Notes under the pieces: generated by a model
What the model saw: only the letters and a program-made list of their open reading frames with translations
Told to the model about the DNA's origin: nothing
The model's database searches: none
NCBI GenBank assembly: GCA_965275915.1
Contig: CBDHYI010000007.1
Coordinates: 558,001 to 622,000 of the forward strand
Length of the DNA: 64,000 bases
Source of the DNA: JBDWFY01 sp965275915
GTDB taxonomy: Bacteria; Pseudomonadota; Alphaproteobacteria; Rhizobiales; Stappiaceae
Direction of reading: 5' to 3'
Position numbers and translations under genes: made by a program
Part shown: in pieces, positions 25,197 to 34,765 of the stretch
How positions within the stretch are numbered: position 1 is the stretch's first letter
Layout of the letters: the number at the start of each line of letters is the position of its first letter

Positions 25197-26486
25197 TTAA
25201 TCCTGAAATGGATTTTGGACAAGGATTGTGTCATCACGTTCCGGACTCGTCGACAATAATGCGACGGGCGCTCCAATCAATTCTTCCACGTGACGCACAT
25301 ATTTTATCGCCTGTGCCGGCAAATCGGCCCACGTGCGCGCGCCCGCCGTCGATTCCTGCCATCCCGGCAAAGTCTCGTAAATCGGCTCAACCCTGGCCTG
25401 AGCGCCTTGCGACGCAGGCAGATAGTCGATCTCCTGCCCGTCGAATTTGTAGCCGACACAGATCTTCAGTTCATCCATTCCATCCAGCACATCGAGTTTG
25501 GTCAGCGCGATACCGTTGATGCCGCTGGTGCAGACCGTCTGCCGGACCAGAACGGAATCGAACCAGCCGCACCGGCGGCGGCGGCCAGTGACCGTTCCAA
25601 ACTCATTCCCGCGCGTCCCCAGAAATTCGCCGATTTCATTTTCCTGTTCTGTCGGAAACGGTCCCTCGCCAACCCGCGTCGTGTAGGCCTTGGTGATGCC
25701 AAGAACATAGTCCAGCGACTCCGGTCCAAGACCCGCTCCCGGCGACGCTGCGCCGGCAATTGTGTTTGAGGACGTGACAAACGGATACGTTCCATGATCG
25801 ATATCGAGCAGCGCACCTTGTGCACCCTCGAACAATATCCGGCTGCCTTCGCGCTTCTTATTATCAAGCAAACGCCAGACCGTGTCCACATAGGGCAATA
25901 TCTGATCAGCAACGGATGACAATTCCTCGAAAATCGCCTCCGGCGAAATTTCCTCGCGTCCAAATCCGCGCAACAGGGCGTTGTGGTGGGTCAAAAGCCG
26001 GTCGATCTTGCCCTTCAGCGTGGTCAGGTTCTTCAGATCCATGACACGAATGGCGCGGCGTCCGACTTTATCCTCATAGGCCGGCCCGATGCCACGTTTG
26101 GTCGTTCCGATCCGGATGCCTGTGTTCGAACTCTCCCGCAAGGCGTCCAGTTCCCGATGCAGAGACAGGATCAGGGTCGTATTTTCTGCAATTCTCAGAA
26201 TATCGGGCGTTACCTCAATACCCTGTTCCCGAAGCCGGCCGATCTCCGCCACAAGAGCATGCGGATCAAGCACCACACCGTTACCGATTACGGACAGCTT
26301 ACCGCGAACGACGCCGGAAGGCAGAAGGGACAGCTTGTAGCTTGTGCCATCGATGACCAAGGTGTGACCCGCATTGTGCCCGCCCTGAAAGCGCACAACC
26401 ACATCGGCCTTCTCCGACAACCAGTCGACGATCTTCCCTTTTCCCTCGTCACCCCACTGAGAACCGACGACGACGACATTTGCCAT
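25197..26486 (-). CDS. purA: Adenylosuccinate synthase PurA
   Basis: Condenses IMP with aspartate using GTP, the first committed step to AMP. 429 aa, the family's usual length. The GTP-binding P-loop GSQWGDEGKGKIVDWLSEK is at residues 8-26. Active-site GHNAGHT, QGALLDIDHGTYPFVTSS and TTKRGIGPAYEDKVGRRAIR are all intact. The ATG start is canonical. Core housekeeping gene that marks the left border of the glycan island. Confidence 0.98.
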   Translation of the reverse strand: MANVVVVGSQWGDEGKGKIVDWLSEKADVVVRFQGGHNAGHTLVIDGTSYKLSLLPSGVVRGKLSVIGNGVVLDPHALVAEIGRLREQGIEVTPDILRIAENTTLILSLHRELDALRESSNTGIRIGTTKRGIGPAYEDKVGRRAIRVMDLKNLTTLKGKIDRLLTHHNALLRGFGREEISPEAIFEELSSVADQILPYVDTVWRLLDNKKREGSRILFEGAQGALLDIDHGTYPFVTSSNTIAGAASPGAGLGPESLDYVLGITKAYTTRVGEGPFPTEQENEIGEFLGTRGNEFGTVTGRRRRCGWFDSVLVRQTVCTSGINGIALTKLDVLDGMDELKICVGYKFDGQEIDYLPASQGAQARVEPIYETLPGWQESTAGARTWADLPAQAIKYVRHVEELIGAPVALLSTSPERDDTILVQNPFQD

Positions 26487-26686
26487 TTAAGTTCTTTATC
26501 CCTATTCCTGCAAAGGACTTCTCAGTACTTCGATTCCCGCTGCGACAGAAGGAAAAAGCAGCCGGGCGCTTTCATTCGCGTAAGCAGCGATCCCCAGTCG
26601 GCACCTGTCATTGGGAGAAAAGGCTGAATAGCACAGCAATCCGCAGAGCGAAATACCCCAGCGTCATAAATATTTAGACGGGCGCT

Positions 26687-27499
26687 TCATGCTCTGAAGC
26701 GCTTAGAGAGGCTGCGAGCCATATTCTGAACAACACACAAAGCGCTGCCGAAAACGCCAAACTGCGAAAGACGATACCGCCACGCCGCCAACAACTCAAA
26801 CTTGACCTTTTTAAATCGTTTTCGAGCCGGCAGAACCCTGGTTCCCGCCATACTGTCAATCGTAGAGTCAAAAATATTGGATCTTACCGGAGCAGGTTCG
26901 ATGCCGTATGTAACCAGCCCGTGCTCCCAGGGGCGTCTCAGATCTTCATCAACAGCCCTAAATCGCTGTTTGCGATATGACAGAAATTTTTCGGCGCCAC
27001 GACGGTTGATCAGGTAAGCGCCCGTGTTGTTGGGCACGCGCCAGTGACGCACAACACGCATGCCATTTGACAGCGGAGCCACTGATCGTGTGGCGGATTT
27101 GGAAGGGTTGCTCAGCCGAATAATATCCCAATCCTCTGGAAATTGATGGTTTTCCTCCAAAAAAGAAGAAAATCCGGGACCAAATTCCAGGTCATCCTCA
27201 AGCACCAATACGCTGCCCGGCTCATTGGAGCGGACAATCCGCATATGAATTGCAAGATGGCTGGCATAACAGCCAATTTCTCCCCGTGTCAGACACTGTT
27301 GGTCTTCATCAGCGTTTGCTTCGTCAAAAAATGGCGTCAGTTCGTTCGGAAGGAGTTTGCCGTCAATTGCCGGAAATCGCTCAAAACTCAGACCGAGTTT
27401 TCCAAGCTCAACCCGCATGTGCTCAAGCCTGTCCCGATCGCGATCGAGATTGATCAGGAATATCTGAACTGGATTTGCACCGATATTCAGGGCGGTCAC
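26687..27499 (-). CDS. Glycosyltransferase family 25 protein
   Basis: Lipooligosaccharide-type GT25 transferase, cytoplasmic face. 270 aa. N-terminal VQIFLINLDRDRDRLEHM, then RGEIGCYASHLAIHMRIV, the DxD-like LVLEDDLEF and NNTGAYLINRRGAEKFLSY, all GT25 hallmarks. The GTG at 27499 overlaps the fucosyltransferase stop as GTGA, which is chosen over a longer frame that would overlap the upstream gene by 73 nt. Family members often add galactose or related sugars to LPS; the acceptor here is unknown. Confidence 0.85.
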   Translation of the reverse strand: MTALNIGANPVQIFLINLDRDRDRLEHMRVELGKLGLSFERFPAIDGKLLPNELTPFFDEANADEDQQCLTRGEIGCYASHLAIHMRIVRSNEPGSVLVLEDDLEFGPGFSSFLEENHQFPEDWDIIRLSNPSKSATRSVAPLSNGMRVVRHWRVPNNTGAYLINRRGAEKFLSYRKQRFRAVDEDLRRPWEHGLVTYGIEPAPVRSNIFDSTIDSMAGTRVLPARKRFKKVKFELLAAWRYRLSQFGVFGSALCVVQNMARSLSKRFRA

Positions 27500-28437
27500 A
27501 ACAGTATCCAGCCCTCCGGGAACAGGTCGTCTATGCAGGTCGTCAGCAATTGTTTTCGCGCAAACCACTTTCTGGGGGCAATCACGGTTTTGTCCATCCG
27601 TGCATCAAGCCAGGCACCCCACCAGCTGAAGGAGCTGTTGGCAATGATGTGATCACGGCAAATCGACATCGCATAAAGGTCGACTTCCCTGCTGTTCCCT
27701 TCCACAATCGTCACCTTGGACCAATCAGAAGAAATCGCGCGGGCTTCATCCACATCATCACTGAAGATAACGTAATGCCGGTCAGGGTTGACGGCTTCAA
27801 GCAAATTTTTTGCCCGGTCATAATAGTCCTTGCCCATGAGGCCATGGATCGCCAAGGCGCCTGGATCCTTTGCGTAATCTCCACGTCGGATATGGACGGA
27901 GACCGTATTCATCGCCTCGCACATCGTCAGGAACTCAGGGTCCATATCGCTGCGGATATGCGTTAAGTCGTACGATTTTCGGACATCCGTTATGAAATCT
28001 GAAAAATATCTTTCAGATTGAAAGTAACCGTCGATAAAACAAGGCGCCTTTATCTTGGTAAATTGGGGTTCAAAGAAAAAATCAGACTGATTGTAGAATG
28101 CCCCGTTCCACCCTGTGCGCCGCTGTATTTTTTGCCTTTTTTTTTCTGATTTGCTCATGAGGGCGCGCTGGACAATGCCAAGCTTGTTTTTTCCCGTACC
28201 GGTATTTCCTTGAAAGGTATTTGTTTTAATGCGAAAAATGTCCAATCCAAACGCAGCGTGATCTGTTCGAGTGTCATCGGGAAGGCTCAACACGAGTTCC
28301 CCGTTCAACCGCAATGCTGAAGCAAGACCCGCAGCATATTGGAACATCTGATTTCCCAGCCCACCATATATCCGGACGCATATTGTGTTGTCGTACTGAG
28401 GCTGGTCGGCGGACTTTGGAGTGGGAGAATGAGACAT
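27496..28437 (-). CDS. GT11 family glycosyltransferase (alpha-1,2-fucosyl/colitosyl type)
   Basis: 313 aa. GT11 motifs: CVRIYGGLGNQMFQYAAGLA at about 20, VSVHIRRGDYAKDP with the GDP-binding HxRRxD, YVIFSDDVDEA and IIANSSFSWWGAWLD. Enzymes of this family transfer L-fucose alpha-1,2 from GDP-fucose; because the island encodes a colitose pathway, GDP-L-colitose is an alternative donor. It is divergent from gmd and heads a two-gene unit with the GT25 gene (GTGA overlap). Donor identity is inference. Confidence 0.9.
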   Translation of the reverse strand: MSHSPTPKSADQPQYDNTICVRIYGGLGNQMFQYAAGLASALRLNGELVLSLPDDTRTDHAAFGLDIFRIKTNTFQGNTGTGKNKLGIVQRALMSKSEKKRQKIQRRTGWNGAFYNQSDFFFEPQFTKIKAPCFIDGYFQSERYFSDFITDVRKSYDLTHIRSDMDPEFLTMCEAMNTVSVHIRRGDYAKDPGALAIHGLMGKDYYDRAKNLLEAVNPDRHYVIFSDDVDEARAISSDWSKVTIVEGNSREVDLYAMSICRDHIIANSSFSWWGAWLDARMDKTVIAPRKWFARKQLLTTCIDDLFPEGWILL

Positions 28438-28668
28438 TGCGGACTTCAGTCAAGAAAAGGGTTCAGTCGGCTCCGGAACCATCGGAGCGCAATGCTCCTT
28501 AACTCGGTCCGGTCAGTTCTGCAATGATAGTCGGTTACATAAATGCGTACATTGCTATTTGCCGCCATGCGGATTACTAGGGCCCTCAAGCGTCCATAAG
28601 CAGATCCAGTTTACACGCATTGAAGAGTGTCCGAAAAGCAATCAACAGATCGCACCGCGAGGAATGAT

Positions 28669-29748
28669 ATGTCCGGAAAAGTAGCCCTGATCACCGGTGT
28701 TACAGGCCAAGACGGCGCTTATCTAGCCGACCTCCTGCTGGCCAAAGGCTATGAGGTTCACGGGATCAAACGGCGATCCTCGTCCTTTAATACTGCGCGA
28801 ATCGATCACCTTATGCGCCCGATTCATGAAAACGACGGATCGTTCCATGTGCATTATGGCGATTTAACCGATTCAACGAATCTTATTCGCATTTTGCAGG
28901 AAGTTCGGCCCGACGAATTGTATAATCTGGCAGCGCAGAGCCATGTGAAGGTCAGTTTTGAGACACCCGAATATACTGCAAATGCTGATGGTTTGGGCAC
29001 CTTGCGTTTACTTGAAGCCATCCGGATATTGCGGCTGGAAAAGAAGACACGTTTCTATCAGGCATCCACTTCTGAACTCTACGGGCTTGTTCAGGAAACA
29101 CCTCAGCGTGAAACGACACCATTTTATCCGCGGTCCCCTTATGCAGCAGCCAAACTCTACGCCTATTGGATTACAGTGAATTACCGTGAGGCTTACGACA
29201 TTCACGCCTCCAACGGTATTCTTTTCAACCATGAAAGCCCGATCCGTGGCGAAACCTTTGTCACTCGCAAAATTACAAGAGCCGTTGCCGCGATTGAACT
29301 GGGCCTGCAACAGAAGCTCTATCTCGGCAATCTCGATGCCAAACGCGACTGGGGACATGCAAGGGATTATGTGGACGGGATGTGGCGCATTCTGCAACAA
29401 GACAAGCCGGACGACTATGTTCTTGCAACAGGCGAAACTCATTCAGTGAGAGAATTCGTGGAACTGGCGTTTTCTGAGATCGGACGCACGATCGTATGGC
29501 AGGGCAGCGGCGTCGCCGAACGAGGAGTTGACGACAAGTCAGGCCAAACGCTTGTGGAAATTGACCCGGTATATTTCCGTCCCACAGAGGTTGAACTGCT
29601 GTTGGGTGACCCCGCCAAAGCGAAAAAAGAACTTGGCTGGGCGCACGCGACACCGTTTAAGGATCTTGTGTCGGAAATGGTCAAAGAGGACAGGTCGCTC
29701 CTGGAAACGGAGCGGTTGGCTCGGAGAACCTACGGGGTGGTGGAGTGA
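28669..29748 (+). CDS. gmd: GDP-mannose 4,6-dehydratase Gmd
   Basis: Converts GDP-D-mannose to GDP-4-keto-6-deoxy-D-mannose, the branch point to GDP-fucose, GDP-perosamine, GDP-rhamnose and GDP-colitose. 359 aa from the ATG at 28669, which has GAGG at good spacing; an upstream GTG (28627) would add 14 residues. NADP-binding GVTGQDGAYLADLL, catalytic YNLAAQSHVKVSFE, STSELYG and the YPRSPYAAAKLYAYW Tyr-Lys pair, plus NHESPIRGETFVTRKITRA. Product use is likely by ColD and ColC encoded 4-6 kb away on the opposite strand. Confidence 0.97.
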   Translation: MSGKVALITGVTGQDGAYLADLLLAKGYEVHGIKRRSSSFNTARIDHLMRPIHENDGSFHVHYGDLTDSTNLIRILQEVRPDELYNLAAQSHVKVSFETPEYTANADGLGTLRLLEAIRILRLEKKTRFYQASTSELYGLVQETPQRETTPFYPRSPYAAAKLYAYWITVNYREAYDIHASNGILFNHESPIRGETFVTRKITRAVAAIELGLQQKLYLGNLDAKRDWGHARDYVDGMWRILQQDKPDDYVLATGETHSVREFVELAFSEIGRTIVWQGSGVAERGVDDKSGQTLVEIDPVYFRPTEVELLLGDPAKAKKELGWAHATPFKDLVSEMVKEDRSLLETERLARRTYGVVE

Positions 29749-29807
29749 TGTTGGGTTAAGATTTTCAACCATTCCAGAACCACCGGTTGCGGGAATAGGA
29801 TACGTTA

Positions 29808-30470
29808 TTGAGAACGAAGTTAAAGCGGAAACTCAAGTTCTTTTCCGACTGGTTGACTAAACCCCAGTTTAGAGGCCACCAGAGGTGGCTTAAAAATGGC
29901 CAAGATTCCGATCTGCTGTTGCGCTTTGATCTGAACCAAGACTCCTTCGTGGTAGATGGTGGAGCATATTTAGGAACTTGGACAGAACAAATACTCCATC
30001 GTTACAATTGCACAATTGCAGCATATGAGCCGGTACAAGATTTTTTCGAACAACTAGAACATAAATTCAGAAACATTGATAATGTAATACTTCATATGTC
30101 CGGGCTCAGCAGCAAGCAACAAGTCACGGAAATCTTCATAGGCAAAGACGCTTCATCGACAATATCTCAGGTTGGCCCTAAAGAACAAATTACACTGGTT
30201 GACGTAAACGGCATTTTTTCCGAGCAGAAACAAATTGATCTAATCAAACTCAATATTGAGGGTGCAGAATATGACGTCATTGATCGGTTGATTGAGAGTG
30301 GAAACATAGCGAATGTAAGAAACCTCCTTGTTCAATTCCACACATTCCCGCCTGATTATAAAAGAAGATATAATTCTGTTTCGAAACGATTAAGCGCAAC
30401 ACATCAAAAATGCTGGTCTTATCCATATGTATGGGAACATTGGGAAATAAACCCGTCGAAGGCTGTTTAA
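29808..30470 (+). CDS. FkbM family methyltransferase
   Basis: 220 aa SAM-dependent methyltransferase; FkbM proteins in polysaccharide clusters O-methylate sugars. The SAM motif VVDGGAYLGTWTEQIL is at about 47, and IDLIKLNIEGAEYDVIDRL is the conserved FkbM C-terminal motif. The start is TTG with AGGA upstream. The gene is markedly AT-rich (45 G/C in 30001-30120) and unlike the flanking core genes, which suggests recent acquisition. It follows gmd by 59 nt on the same strand. Confidence 0.82.
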   Translation: MRTKLKRKLKFFSDWLTKPQFRGHQRWLKNGQDSDLLLRFDLNQDSFVVDGGAYLGTWTEQILHRYNCTIAAYEPVQDFFEQLEHKFRNIDNVILHMSGLSSKQQVTEIFIGKDASSTISQVGPKEQITLVDVNGIFSEQKQIDLIKLNIEGAEYDVIDRLIESGNIANVRNLLVQFHTFPPDYKRRYNSVSKRLSATHQKCWSYPYVWEHWEINPSKAV

Positions 30471-30586
30471 GATTTTCTACCTCTGAGGGAGGCTCCGTTG
30501 ACCTTTCCCCGCGATTAGGGCCGGTTATTGCTCTGCTAAGCGGCAATCCCCGAAAAACAGTCATTTTTTCAATGGGTAAATTGCCT

Positions 30587-31576
30587 CTACCCCTTCAAGA
30601 TACTGAAGCAGGTCGAGACTTTCCCCGATCGAAATAATCTGGAAAACAGTTTTCTCTTCATTTTCAGATATTTCAGCCTTTGTATTTTTTTATTGTCCAG
30701 ATCCTTTCTACATATCTTTAGATAGGTTTCCATAATATCCAAGGAGTCTGGTAATACAGATCTGCGCAGTACTGCTTTTTCAATTGCTTGAGAGAATGAA
30801 TATCCATCGAGTGGCGCCGTATCGAGTAAAAAATAGTCGCCTATGTTCAGCGGATCCATGTCTGAGGTCGGATCCGGCAGACCGGCGCGTCTCATCAGGT
30901 AAGTGAGAACTGCAAATTCGGTTCTTAACTCCTGCTCAAACCGCTTGGTGGAAGAAATGTTTTCGCCGTGAGTTCGATACTTTAACAAGCACGTGTCAAT
31001 ATTTCGCAGGTGGCCGAATTCCGATATCCGCAACCACAAATCATAATCCTCTGCATGCGAATAAGCTTTCCTATAACCATCAGTCTTCAGCAACGTCTCA
31101 CGTCTGATGCATGTGGCCGGATGAGCAAGTACGCTCCCACATATCAATTTCTTCTCAATGTCGACAGGATCCGTAGGGTAACTGGAGTGTCCCAACTCAT
31201 TGCCCTCTCGGTCTACTATCCAAAACTGGGAACCAACGACAGCAACACTCGGATTTTGCTCCATAAAAGCGAGTTGCCTACTGAAACGATCGGGTAAGCA
31301 AATATCGTCAGCGTCCATGCGAAAAATATAGTGATTTTCACACAAGCCGACTCCTTCATTAAGAGTATCAACCAGTCCTTTATTCGGTCTGGTTATGAGG
31401 CAAATTCGCTTGTCTCTCTGAGAATAACCTGTGGCAATCGATAGACTGTCGTCGGTCGATCCATCATCAATCAAAATCAATCTGAAATCTCGATGACTTT
31501 GAACCAATACACTCTGGATCGCCTGGCTCAAAAACTCACCCCCGTTGTAAACGGGCATTACGACGTCTACCTGCAT
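30587..31576 (-). CDS. GT2 family glycosyltransferase
   Basis: 329 aa. GT-A fold at about 1-220 with VDVVMPVYNGGEFLSQAIQS, the first nucleotide-binding IDDGSTDDS and the metal-binding DADD in FRMDADDICLPDRF. HAEDYDLWLRISE holds the likely catalytic ED. A helical C terminus (about 230-329) has no membrane segment. Six nt after the preceding GT2 gene, so probably the last gene of the colC-colD-GT2-GT2 operon. Sugar specificity unknown. Confidence 0.9.
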   Translation of the reverse strand: MQVDVVMPVYNGGEFLSQAIQSVLVQSHRDFRLILIDDGSTDDSLSIATGYSQRDKRICLITRPNKGLVDTLNEGVGLCENHYIFRMDADDICLPDRFSRQLAFMEQNPSVAVVGSQFWIVDREGNELGHSSYPTDPVDIEKKLICGSVLAHPATCIRRETLLKTDGYRKAYSHAEDYDLWLRISEFGHLRNIDTCLLKYRTHGENISSTKRFEQELRTEFAVLTYLMRRAGLPDPTSDMDPLNIGDYFLLDTAPLDGYSFSQAIEKAVLRRSVLPDSLDIMETYLKICRKDLDNKKIQRLKYLKMKRKLFSRLFRSGKVSTCFSILKG

Positions 31577-31582
31577 TTTACC

Positions 31583-32500
31583 TTACGCCTCGGGACCACG
31601 CGTGCCGCAGACGTACCGCATCCAACTCGCCTGATCTGAAAAAAGAACGTCCCAAAGAGGGTAGTTATTCGCTGCAATCCGCTCAAAAAGCCGTTTCCTG
31701 CGCCAATAGGCGAGCCGGTGCGCCCTTTTGGCCAATTTCCTTCCCCTAAGTCGCAACTCTTCCAGTAGCTGTTCTTCAAAATCTATTTCTCCCCACCATT
31801 TGTTGTACCGATAGAGTAATTGCTCATATTCAAATATCCGCCTCTCCATTTTGTCGGTTCGACTTCGTTGTGCACTGTGCGGATTAATACGAATTGAGAC
31901 CAGCTCTTCGGGCGAGAAGTCAACTTCACAGATACGACTTAAACGAGTCCACATGTCAGCATCTTCGCCAAGTCTCAGATTCGTATCAAATGGACCAGCC
32001 TTGATCAAAACGTCTCTCTTGACGACCGCCGCGGAAGCGGAGCCGGAAAAGGAATACTGATTGAAGAACAGATCAGAAAAAATATACCCTCGCTTTGAGG
32101 GTGGAGATATTGACTTGTTCAATAATCGACCATGAAGATCGACGTAGTTATATGAAGAATGAACGAGACCTACATCTCGATTTGAATGGAAAAGCTCCAG
32201 TTGTGTTTCAAGCTTTTCAGGTAACCACAGATCGTCAGCATCCAAAAACGCTACAAATTCTGACGAAACTTGTGCAATACCCGTATTTCGTGCAGCAGAA
32301 ACGCCCTGGTTATTTTCATGCGCAAGCACCTTTACTTTCGGGTAAGTTCGCGCATATGTCTCTGCTATTTCCCGTGAACGATCTTCAGAGCCATCATCTA
32401 TCACGATAACCTGGCTGGGCGCGGTGGATTGGGCCAATACGCTCTCTAGACACCTTGCCAGATAGGCTCCTCCATTAAAACAGGGAATTACAACATCCAC
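31583..32500 (-). CDS. GT2 family glycosyltransferase
   Basis: 305 aa from the GTG at 32500, which has GAGG 9 nt upstream; an earlier TTG adds three residues. GT-A motifs VDVVIPCFNGGAYLARCLES, IDDGSEDRS, FLDADDLWLPEKL and LGEDADMWTRLSR. The C-terminal third is rich in Arg/Trp and may bind membrane or acceptor. Follows colD by 52 nt in the minus-strand operon and is followed 6 nt later by another GT2 gene. Confidence 0.9.
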   Translation of the reverse strand: MDVVIPCFNGGAYLARCLESVLAQSTAPSQVIVIDDGSEDRSREIAETYARTYPKVKVLAHENNQGVSAARNTGIAQVSSEFVAFLDADDLWLPEKLETQLELFHSNRDVGLVHSSYNYVDLHGRLLNKSISPPSKRGYIFSDLFFNQYSFSGSASAAVVKRDVLIKAGPFDTNLRLGEDADMWTRLSRICEVDFSPEELVSIRINPHSAQRSRTDKMERRIFEYEQLLYRYNKWWGEIDFEEQLLEELRLRGRKLAKRAHRLAYWRRKRLFERIAANNYPLWDVLFSDQASWMRYVCGTRGPEA

Positions 32501-32552
32501 GGCTGTCAACCTCTATCCCATAGAAGACTCGTTCTCAAAACACGGGTGTCAT

Positions 32553-33716
32553 TCAGAAATTTGTTACGTATTGCGCCAATTTCTCCAGTTTCTCCGAAAC
32601 ATCAAAGTGATGATTTCCAACAAATATTCCGTTTTCATCAATCTCGTCAGCAACCGACAGATCGCCATGGACCGTGTGATCAATGTGCTTCATCACCGGA
32701 TTGCGAACGAAATTCCCTGTCACGATCGGCCGACAATCAACACCGAGCGCAGACAAGCCTGCCACGAACTCCTCTCGTCTTCCGGAGTTGCGCCCATTCA
32801 ACATCATTGCAAAACCGAACCAGGAACTTTGCCCGGTTTCTGTTTGAATGGCTACATTGGGCATGTCCGAAAAGAGATCAACAAACGTTTTCGCATTGCG
32901 TCTTCTGACCGCGACAAGCTCCGGTAGTTTTTGCAGCTGTTTCAAACCAATCGCACCGGACATTTCCAAAGGCCGCAGGTTATATCCGGGCAAGACAAAT
33001 CGAAACTGCTTCTCGAAATCCGTCAGATCCACCTGCAGATGACTGTCTTCGGGTTGCCCCCGAAGCCATCCGTGCGCACGCATCGACACCATACTATGGT
33101 AGAGTTCCCGATCATCGGTAACAACAAGACCGCCCTCCATCGTGCAGATGTGATGGGAAAAAAAGCTGCTGAATGTTCCGAATAAACCAAAGGTTCCGGC
33201 CTGCTTGCCGTTCAGTGTTGCTCCCATGGATTCACAATTGTCTTCAATAAGAAGCAGGCCATGTCTTTCGCAGATTTTATGCAAAGCCTCATAATCACAT
33301 GGATTTCCTAGTAAATTTACGCAGAATATCGCTTTAACACTGTCGTCGATGGCCTCTTCGACCTGGGCAAGATCAATGTTTAGAGTGCTTTTGTCGATAT
33401 CAACAAATTTCAGTTTCAATCCCAGTTGATGAAGCGGGAAATAGGTTGTGCTCCATGACACGGCCGGGACCAGCACGACGTCACCGGGCTTCAGTTTGTG
33501 CCTGCTGTGGTACATCAGGGCCGCCACGCCCAGCAAATTGGCAGATGAGCCCGAATTGACCATTACGGCGTACGTACTTCCCACCCAGCGGGCAAACGAC
33601 CTTTCAAATTCTTCGACGCGGCGTCCCATCGTGAACTGGCCGCTGCCGATAACCTCTTGGATTGCAATCAGCTCTTGATCATCCCAAGTCGATGAAGCCA
33701 GAGGCAGGTCAATCAT
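32553..33716 (-). CDS. colD: GDP-4-keto-6-deoxy-D-mannose 3-dehydratase (ColD-like)
   Basis: PLP enzyme of the DegT/DnrJ/EryC1 fold. 387 aa (E. coli ColD 388). Ordinary members hold PLP on a lysine; here the motif SSFFSHHICTMEGG puts His188 in that position, as in ColD, where His188 replaces Lys and the enzyme removes the C3 hydroxyl. PLP-contacting IEDNCESMGA and NSGSSANL are present. There is no room for the [2Fe-2S] cluster segment of E1/RfbH-type dehydratases (about 437 aa). Its ATG overlaps the colC stop as ATGA. Product expected: GDP-4-keto-3,6-dideoxy-D-mannose. Confidence 0.88.
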   Translation of the reverse strand: MIDLPLASSTWDDQELIAIQEVIGSGQFTMGRRVEEFERSFARWVGSTYAVMVNSGSSANLLGVAALMYHSRHKLKPGDVVLVPAVSWSTTYFPLHQLGLKLKFVDIDKSTLNIDLAQVEEAIDDSVKAIFCVNLLGNPCDYEALHKICERHGLLLIEDNCESMGATLNGKQAGTFGLFGTFSSFFSHHICTMEGGLVVTDDRELYHSMVSMRAHGWLRGQPEDSHLQVDLTDFEKQFRFVLPGYNLRPLEMSGAIGLKQLQKLPELVAVRRRNAKTFVDLFSDMPNVAIQTETGQSSWFGFAMMLNGRNSGRREEFVAGLSALGVDCRPIVTGNFVRNPVMKHIDHTVHGDLSVADEIDENGIFVGNHHFDVSEKLEKLAQYVTNF

Positions 33717-34636
33717 TCGACAATTTCCTTGTAATGGTCCAGGGTTTTTGCAATGCCCTGGCGCAACTCAGTGAGAGCTTTCCAACCTGTTTCCTTCGCA
33801 AGAGAAATATCAAGCAATTTCCTCCTCATGCCGCTTGGTTTACTGACGTCAAATTCAAAATGGCCGTCAAATCCGCAGACATCTGCGATCACTTCGTAAT
33901 ATTCAGTAATTGAATAATCAAATCCAAGACCGACATTGATGTTTTGCGGCAATTCATGCGTTGCTTTCACCGTTGTCAGTATGAAGTGTGCCAAATCGTC
34001 GACATAAAGAAACTCGCGTCGGGCGGTCCCATCCCCCCATATGGTCACGCTCCGGCGGTCTTCATTGACAGCATCGAATATTTTCCTGATCGCAGCGGGT
34101 ATCATGTGGCTGCCGGTCTCGGAAAAGTTATCTCCCGGACCATACAAGTTGCACGGGATAATTGTTCTATATGACCGGCCTGTCGACCGCGAGATATACT
34201 CGCATAGCTTCGCACCGGCGATTTTGCTTATTGCATACCCCTCGTTTGTCGGCTCCAGAGGACCCTGCAACAAATGGCATTCCTTCAGTGGCACATCGTA
34301 ATCTTTCGGATACATGCACGATGAGCCCAGGAACAAAAAATTATCGACTTCATTTTTGAATGCGGCGTCGATGACATTTGTGTTCATCTTCAGGTTTTCG
34401 GATAAGAATTCAACCGGAGAATTTATGTTCGCCTGAATACCGCCGACAACGGCAGCACAGTGAATGACAAGATCAAACTTGTTCGCACGGAACAATTCAT
34501 CAACGTGTTCGGCGTTCCGCAGATTGCATTCAGAAGACGTGGGAAAAACCAACTCGCCCTCAAAGTCGGAGCTGTGAGCTTCTCTTAAAATCGCCTTTCC
34601 CAGCATACCACTGCCGCCGGTGAGCAAAATTCGCAT
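33713..34636 (-). CDS. colC: GDP-L-colitose synthase / GDP-L-fucose synthase-like epimerase-reductase
   Basis: 307 aa extended SDR. NADP-binding TGGSGMLGKAI; HCAAVVGGIQANINSP; catalytic Ser/Cys in FLGSSCMYPK, Tyr-Lys in EGYAISKIAG and His in NFSETGSHMIP, all as in GDP-fucose synthase (Fcl/WcaG). ColC is the paralogue that epimerises C5 and reduces C4 of the 3-deoxy intermediate. The two cannot be separated by motif alone, but 4-nt overlap with colD argues for ColC. If no other fcl exists in the genome it might serve both sugars. Confidence 0.82.
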   Translation of the reverse strand: MRILLTGGSGMLGKAILREAHSSDFEGELVFPTSSECNLRNAEHVDELFRANKFDLVIHCAAVVGGIQANINSPVEFLSENLKMNTNVIDAAFKNEVDNFLFLGSSCMYPKDYDVPLKECHLLQGPLEPTNEGYAISKIAGAKLCEYISRSTGRSYRTIIPCNLYGPGDNFSETGSHMIPAAIRKIFDAVNEDRRSVTIWGDGTARREFLYVDDLAHFILTTVKATHELPQNINVGLGFDYSITEYYEVIADVCGFDGHFEFDVSKPSGMRRKLLDISLAKETGWKALTELRQGIAKTLDHYKEIVE

Positions 34637-34765
34637 ATAAAGTTCCCGAATTGACTATCGTCGCATTAACGCATTATCTGCCGAATTTGCATTGCCGATC
34701 AAAGGTCGATTGTCCAGTAGCAGATCGGTCAGCCACCACATTTTATACAGGAAGTCGCACCGCTT

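Noticed and set aside
32553..33716. ColD-like gene considered as an ordinary sugar aminotransferase (perosamine synthase)
   Set aside because: The PLP lysine position holds His and the flanking HHICTMEGG fits ColD; an aminotransferase needs the lysine.
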